A stretch of DNA of 64,000 nucleotides from Anaerolineaceae bacterium. GTDB lineage: Bacteria; Chloroflexota; Anaerolineae; Aggregatilineales; Phototrophicaceae. Shown here in pieces: positions 61,301 to 64,000 of the stretch (positions are counted from its first letter, which is position 1; the number at the start of each line of letters is the position of its first letter). The translations under genes were made by a program, and so were the position numbers. The stretch covers positions 186,001-250,000 of the forward strand of contig PABP01000014.1 in NCBI GenBank assembly GCA_002699585.1. Direction: 5' to 3'. The notes under the pieces were generated by a model. That model was given only the letters and a program-made list of their open reading frames with translations. It did not search any database and had not been told where the DNA came from.

Positions 61301-62605
61301 ATTCCGCTGTCCCTGGCGACAGCCCTGGGTGCCAATGAAGTTCGCCTCATCGACATGATGAAGGGCTATGGCATCTTCGCCAACAATGGCGTTTACGCAC
61401 CGCTGTACGTGATTGAACGCATCACCCAGGAAGGTGGCGTTGATGTGCCACTGCCAGAGCGTGAAGCCCCGGTGCAGGTGATTTCGCCGCAGGTCGCTTA
61501 CCTGATGCAGAACATCCTCAGCGATGATGCCAGCCGCCAGCAGCAGTTCGGCATCAATACCAACCTGACATTGGTCAACGCAGGCGTTCCCGCTAGCGGT
61601 TATGTCGGTGCCAAAACGGGCACTAGCAACAATGGCCGCGATCTGTGGACGATGGGCTTTACCCATAACGCGGTCACGGGTGTCTGGTTGGGTACCGTGC
61701 AGGATACCAGTCAGACGGTCGGTGTGACCGGCTTTACAGCGGCATCGCCTGTCTGGAACGAAATCATGCGTGCGGCTATCCAGGGACGCGCCCCACAGCC
61801 CTTCTCTAATCCGGGTGGCGTAGTCCAGATCACTGTCTGCCGCGAAACGGGTACCCTGGCCGATGGCGCCACCGTTTGCCCGACGCGCCTGACCGACATC
61901 GCTATTCAGGGCCAACTGCCGCCACAGGCTAACGCGGGCCTCGTGCAAACGCTCAACATCGACACTTGGACGGGCCGTTTGGCCAACCAGTGGTGTAACG
62001 AATATGTCGAACAGGCCACCTTCGCCAACATTGGCGATCCCTGGGCCGTCAACTGGATCAACAACACGGCTGCCGGACAGCAATATGCCCAGTTGGTCAA
62101 CTTGCCGCTGCCGCTACAAACGGCACCGACACAGGCCTGCCAGCAGGGTGAACTGCCAACAGCTTTGATTAACAATCCGCAGAACAGCCAGACGGTTGAG
62201 GGTGTGCTGACGATTACGGGTGTTGCTAGCGGCCCCAATTTCAGTTCCTACCAATTGCAGTACGCGCCCATCAGCAACCCGGATAGCTGGTCGGACATCA
62301 CGCCGCAGATCACCAATCAGGTCACCAATGCCGGTACGGAATTGGGCACCTGGGATACGCGGACAGTTGGCAATGGCCAGTACATCCTGCGCTTACGGAT
62401 GCTGAGTACAACGGGCGGTTACATCAATGTCGATCGCAACATCACCATTCAGAATGTTCAGCCGACGCCGACCCCAACCGTGCCCGTACCGACGGTTCCT
62501 GTCCTGCCAACCGTTCCCACGCTGATACCGGGTAATAACGGCGGATTCACACCTGTTCCATTCGATGACCTCAACCCGACACCAACACCCACCCTGGCAC
62601 TATAA
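58301..62605 (+). CDS. class A penicillin-binding protein (PBP1A-like) with long acidic N-terminus
   Basis: This 1434-residue protein builds and cross-links peptidoglycan. A cytoplasmic region of about 490 residues comes first: short RW/GGW-type repeats (YSGGWRSPSKPSL, SAGWRVVTALPEE, EGGWHLPMPED), a Glu-rich coiled part (EAAEEIEEAEEIEEEAEEA), a SHOCT-like helix (LRRQYDNGLITYDQLQQRV) and a Trp-rich segment (WWQYGADNRQWYRY). A membrane span (about 492-525), glycosyltransferase GT51 (TENRTFYEDPGFDIGRVL, GASTITQQVARNLVL), and transpeptidase (GSAIKPF, SIN, KTGTSNNG) follow. A Pro/Thr tail closes the protein. Normal length is 700-900. Confidence 0.95.
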   Translation: MSDRPLNSSDEQPEYSGGWRSPSKPSLWRDVAKPSEESAGWRVVTALPEEIGAQPEEEGGWHLPMPEDTIYEEGQTIEMKPVTDAAQQRPEDLIADLVSQQDVDENEEAPARPEDMVSWPELMALRSMEGGAQQGVTSEMEAVEDDLSGAEKVVITQSMEAVNVEPEDALEAAEEIEEAEEIEEEAEEAVEEDANASYMADQIAKLQDEMAGVEDEEDDEQIGEQTAANMDFYQQQIAALQGEQTDDVASGYTPIPQGTERVDAIEPAAQAPLNPADVELAKRFRETQQAVMSLRRQYDNGLITYDQLQQRVSNYAILDNDQVWWQYGADNRQWYRYDNASQQWVVDQPPVPLTLGAPPTETGQLDPNEVLAGSLPYLPDTQGPPEASTGDLDPYGGSGTPVPNPNQPVYDPDYTMVGATYDRDEIASAAPTIANMNPVDSNATMVSPSVSGYEEADQFIERPYDDRADIAPEYSSASESPIYEDLEAERQAGLMRAIAIVAGLVVAGGVLLLIMGGVGLVLWYNNTVNPYIAAIDNLVAYEPEFLTARIMDANGDMIAELNSREGGARDAVALTDMSPFVIHAIVSTENRTFYEDPGFDIGRVLSALLDNLSSDEIVSGASTITQQVARNLVLQDTEVTADRKLREILVAMEISRRYDKNFILELYLNEIFFGNQSYGVEAASQFYFDKPASEVNMAEAALLAGLISSPAANDPVINLEQAKRATRNSLRLMLEAGCLDFQHGQWAAPGDDFCILPNQTTVDVGGTPQMLIRPNADGTYGGYVAVELARLETRTYSPRQATLQYPHFVNYVQAQIEAIFGTTDVMYQRGFTIYTTLNPRIQDVAESALERRVDQLVNNGVETGSVMVTDPQTGAVRAMVGSPDFNDETINGQFDNTRSWQQPGSAIKPFVYAAAMAGLPDGSYLTPASIVWDVYTEYPVQGAPPYVPPNFNNATPQGPIPLRFALQNSINIPAVKTLEMVGLSNFQTFANNMQIQFFPDIPLSLATALGANEVRLIDMMKGYGIFANNGVYAPLYVIERITQEGGVDVPLPEREAPVQVISPQVAYLMQNILSDDASRQQQFGINTNLTLVNAGVPASGYVGAKTGTSNNGRDLWTMGFTHNAVTGVWLGTVQDTSQTVGVTGFTAASPVWNEIMRAAIQGRAPQPFSNPGGVVQITVCRETGTLADGATVCPTRLTDIAIQGQLPPQANAGLVQTLNIDTWTGRLANQWCNEYVEQATFANIGDPWAVNWINNTAAGQQYAQLVNLPLPLQTAPTQACQQGELPTALINNPQNSQTVEGVLTITGVASGPNFSSYQLQYAPISNPDSWSDITPQITNQVTNAGTELGTWDTRTVGNGQYILRLRMLSTTGGYINVDRNITIQNVQPTPTPTVPVPTVPVLPTVPTLIPGNNGGFTPVPFDDLNPTPTPTLAL

Positions 62606-62613
62606 GTAAAATC

Positions 62614-62645
62614 AAAAAGGCCGACTATCGCAGTCGGCCTTTTTT
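62614..62645 (+). terminator. rho-independent terminator
   Basis: A 13-bp perfect stem AAAAAGGCCGACT/AGTCGGCCTTTTT with a five-base loop ends in a T-run, just behind the PBP gene. Confidence 0.92.
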
Positions 62646-62720
62646 CTTGTATTGAATTGACAAAACATCTGTTCTGTTTTAGGCTGGGTCCATCGTCAAT
62701 CGACCCAGGTGGAATCTATA

Positions 62721-63128
62721 ATGTCTGTCGTGCCCATGCCTACAAATGTCGCAGAAGTCTTGGCCCAGTATCCTGAAAATGTCCAGGCGCGCATACGTTG
62801 GCTGCGCGACCTGATTTATGATTTTGCTGCGGAAACTGAAGGCGTCGGTCCACTCGAAGAAACACTCAAGTGGGGGCAGATCAGTTATCTGACACCACAC
62901 ACCAAAAGCGGCACGACCATCCGCATAGATGCCGTCAAAGATGGCAGCGACAGCCTGGGGATGTTTGTTCACTGCCAGACGACGCTGGTCGATACCTACC
63001 GTGCCCTCTATGGCGATTTGTTCACCTATGAAGGCACACGCTGCCTACATGTCGACCCTGAGCCACCTCTTGATGCGCTGCGCCACTGTGTTGCCCTGGC
63101 GCTGACCTACCACCAAAACAAAAGCTAA
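62721..63128 (+). CDS. DUF1801 (YdhG-like) protein
   Basis: This 135-residue cytoplasmic protein fits DUF1801: VLAQYPENVQARIRWLRDLIYDFAAE, LEETLKWGQISYLTPHTKSGTTIRI and SLGMFVHCQTTLVDTYRALY. The fold is known from structures, but no activity is established. ATG at 62721 follows AGGTGGA six bases earlier; an upstream GTG at 62709 would add four residues. Its stop overlaps the opposite gene by four bases. Confidence 0.9.
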   Translation: MSVVPMPTNVAEVLAQYPENVQARIRWLRDLIYDFAAETEGVGPLEETLKWGQISYLTPHTKSGTTIRIDAVKDGSDSLGMFVHCQTTLVDTYRALYGDLFTYEGTRCLHVDPEPPLDALRHCVALALTYHQNKS

Positions 63129-63649
63129 GAATGAGCGTCTAGCTGCTCCTGCATCCACTCCAGGTGCTCACGATAGTGATGGGCCGTATTGCCATACACC
63201 CGGTTGAAGATGGGCGACCCATCGTCTTCGCCCGGTTCTTCTGGCAGATAGTGACTATAGGGCAGTTGCAGGTCGGCATCGGACAGCCGTGTGATCAATC
63301 CCATTAATTCCTCGTGCGTCGCCAAAAACTGCGCCCGAACGTGGTCAAGCGGTTCGTTTTTGTGCAACAGGAAAATGGCATGGTTGATGGCATCAAAATC
63401 ACCGCTCACGTAAAGCGCTTCATCGACCTTCAGGCCCGTATGCCGTGGACGGCCATTCAATAGGGCGATCATCGACCGCTCCCAGGCTTCTATATGGGCA
63501 ATGTGATCTTTAACGGCCCAACCATCGGGATTCTTGACGTTAAGCCATTGCTCTTTGCTCAGGTCATGCAAAAATTGATTGAGGTAGGCCCAATCACGCT
63601 CGATATGGGCCAGGAGCGTGGCTTTGTCCTGTACGTAATCTTCGCTCAT
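63125..63649 (-). CDS. ClbS/DfsB (DinB-like) four-helix protein
   Basis: This 174-residue protein fits the ClbS/DfsB family within the DinB-like superfamily: LLAHIERDWAYLNQFLHDLSKEQW, DGWAVKDHIAHIEAWERSMIALLNGRP, VRAQFLATHEELMGLI and GNTAHHYREHLEWMQEQL. The histidines in DHIAHIE and TAHHYREH lie where DinB folds bind metal. ClbS protects against colibactin in E. coli, but most homologues have unknown roles. AGGAAAC precedes the ATG. Confidence 0.88.
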   Translation of the reverse strand: MSEDYVQDKATLLAHIERDWAYLNQFLHDLSKEQWLNVKNPDGWAVKDHIAHIEAWERSMIALLNGRPRHTGLKVDEALYVSGDFDAINHAIFLLHKNEPLDHVRAQFLATHEELMGLITRLSDADLQLPYSHYLPEEPGEDDGSPIFNRVYGNTAHHYREHLEWMQEQLDAHS

Positions 63650-63682
63650 AGGTCGTTTCCTGTAAAACCTAAACGCTAAGGT

Positions 63683-64000
63683 CTAGACGAGTTCTTCCAA
63701 CTGCTTGATCGTGAAGGGATGATCGTAGTATTTCTTGGCCGTTTCCGCCATATCCATCAGCGTTTGCGCATTGAAGAAAGCATTCACAATCGGCCCAGCA
63801 AGTGGAATGAAGCCCATCAGGAAGCGCGCTGGAACGCGGGCACCAATGCGGGTGGCGACTTTAGCGGCCAACCGCGTGCTGATGCGGCGGCCCATCGGCG
63901 TGTAGACCTCGCGCACGTATTCCGAAGGCATGCGCCCAGCGACCGCGCTAATCGCGGCTTCTGCGGCATCTGCTGGCGCAATGTAGCGCACCATTTCCTG
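63683..64000 (-). CDS. EcsC-like protein, C-terminal part (5' end outside window)
   Basis: The frame is open to the window edge (codons QEMVRY...), so only the C-terminal 105 residues are seen. They include IAPADAAEAAISAVAGRMP, RISTRLAAKVATRIGARVPARFLMGFIPLAGPIVNAFFNAQTLMDMAETAKKYY. The Gly/Pro hairpin with FIPLAGPIVNAFFNAQ recalls the EcsC family, whose members are linked to ABC transport, but the fragment is too short for a firm call. Confidence 0.6.
   Translation of the reverse strand, partial: QEMVRYIAPADAAEAAISAVAGRMPSEYVREVYTPMGRRISTRLAAKVATRIGARVPARFLMGFIPLAGPIVNAFFNAQTLMDMAETAKKYYDHPFTIKQLEELV

Noticed and set aside
1-64000. tRNA, rRNA genes and CRISPR arrays
   Set aside because: I looked for cloverleaf ends, conserved rRNA blocks and regularly spaced repeats and found none. 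Small RNAs would be missed by reading alone.

Overview
The window is bacterial chromosome, densely coded (about 52 protein genes), of moderate G+C, with genes on both strands and no rRNA, tRNA or CRISPR array that I could recognise. The gene content suggests a Chloroflexota (Anaerolineae-like) bacterium: PknB-type kinases with unusual C-terminal modules, secreted fasciclin/DUF4397 proteins, roadblock and V4R regulators, a very large FtsK with a disordered N-terminus and a giant class A penicillin-binding protein. This placement is inference from style and content, not from a marker gene.

Layout. 1-2.3 kb: end of an ABC export ATPase, its ABC-2 permease and a short-chain dehydrogenase. 2.3-8 kb: two Ser/Thr kinases separated by a frameshifted HTH gene, then a receiver-like/roadblock protein. 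8.2-14.4 kb: a FAS1-DUF4397-FAS1 secreted protein, a stand-alone LexA-type winged helix, and a signalling group (receiver with degenerate C-terminal domain, V4R, roadblock). 14.7-19.2 kb: a cation/proton antiporter with a P-II-like partner, an APH-fold kinase and an SLC13-type transporter. 19.3-25.4 kb: a saccharopine-dehydrogenase-like protein, a 23-residue-repeat LRR protein, an acyltransferase, a second FAS1 protein and an ECF sigma/anti-sigma pair. 25.6-30.4 kb: FtsK. 30.7-32.1 kb: an AT-rich ApeA-like HEPN anti-phage gene whose frame is cut by an amber codon after ten codons. 32.3-41.9 kb: a probably non-catalytic esterase homologue, a two-gene membrane unit, a WD40-like secreted protein, glutamine synthetase, an alpha/beta hydrolase, a PhyH oxygenase and a methyltransferase. 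42.0-42.6 kb: a RAYT transposase with REP-like hairpins around and inside it. 42.7-64 kb: a P1B-type metal ATPase with Cys-rich insertions, a phospholipase C-like protein, SppA, small membrane proteins, a VIT/VWA protein, LtrA, a cupin, a TPR protein, an EEP-family nuclease/phosphatase, PBP1A and small conserved proteins.

The most notable points are (i) the ApeA-like gene with an in-frame TAG at a position where tryptophan would be expected, directly followed by a TTG that could restart translation; (ii) a REP/RAYT system: seven related hairpins, four with the GTAG tetranucleotide immediately before the palindrome and three of those placed between converging genes, and one copy inside the RAYT coding sequence; (iii) Cys clusters inserted in the cytoplasmic domains of the metal ATPase; (iv) a dispersed receiver/roadblock/V4R signalling set; and (v) long disordered extensions on FtsK and PBP1A, both envelope/division proteins.
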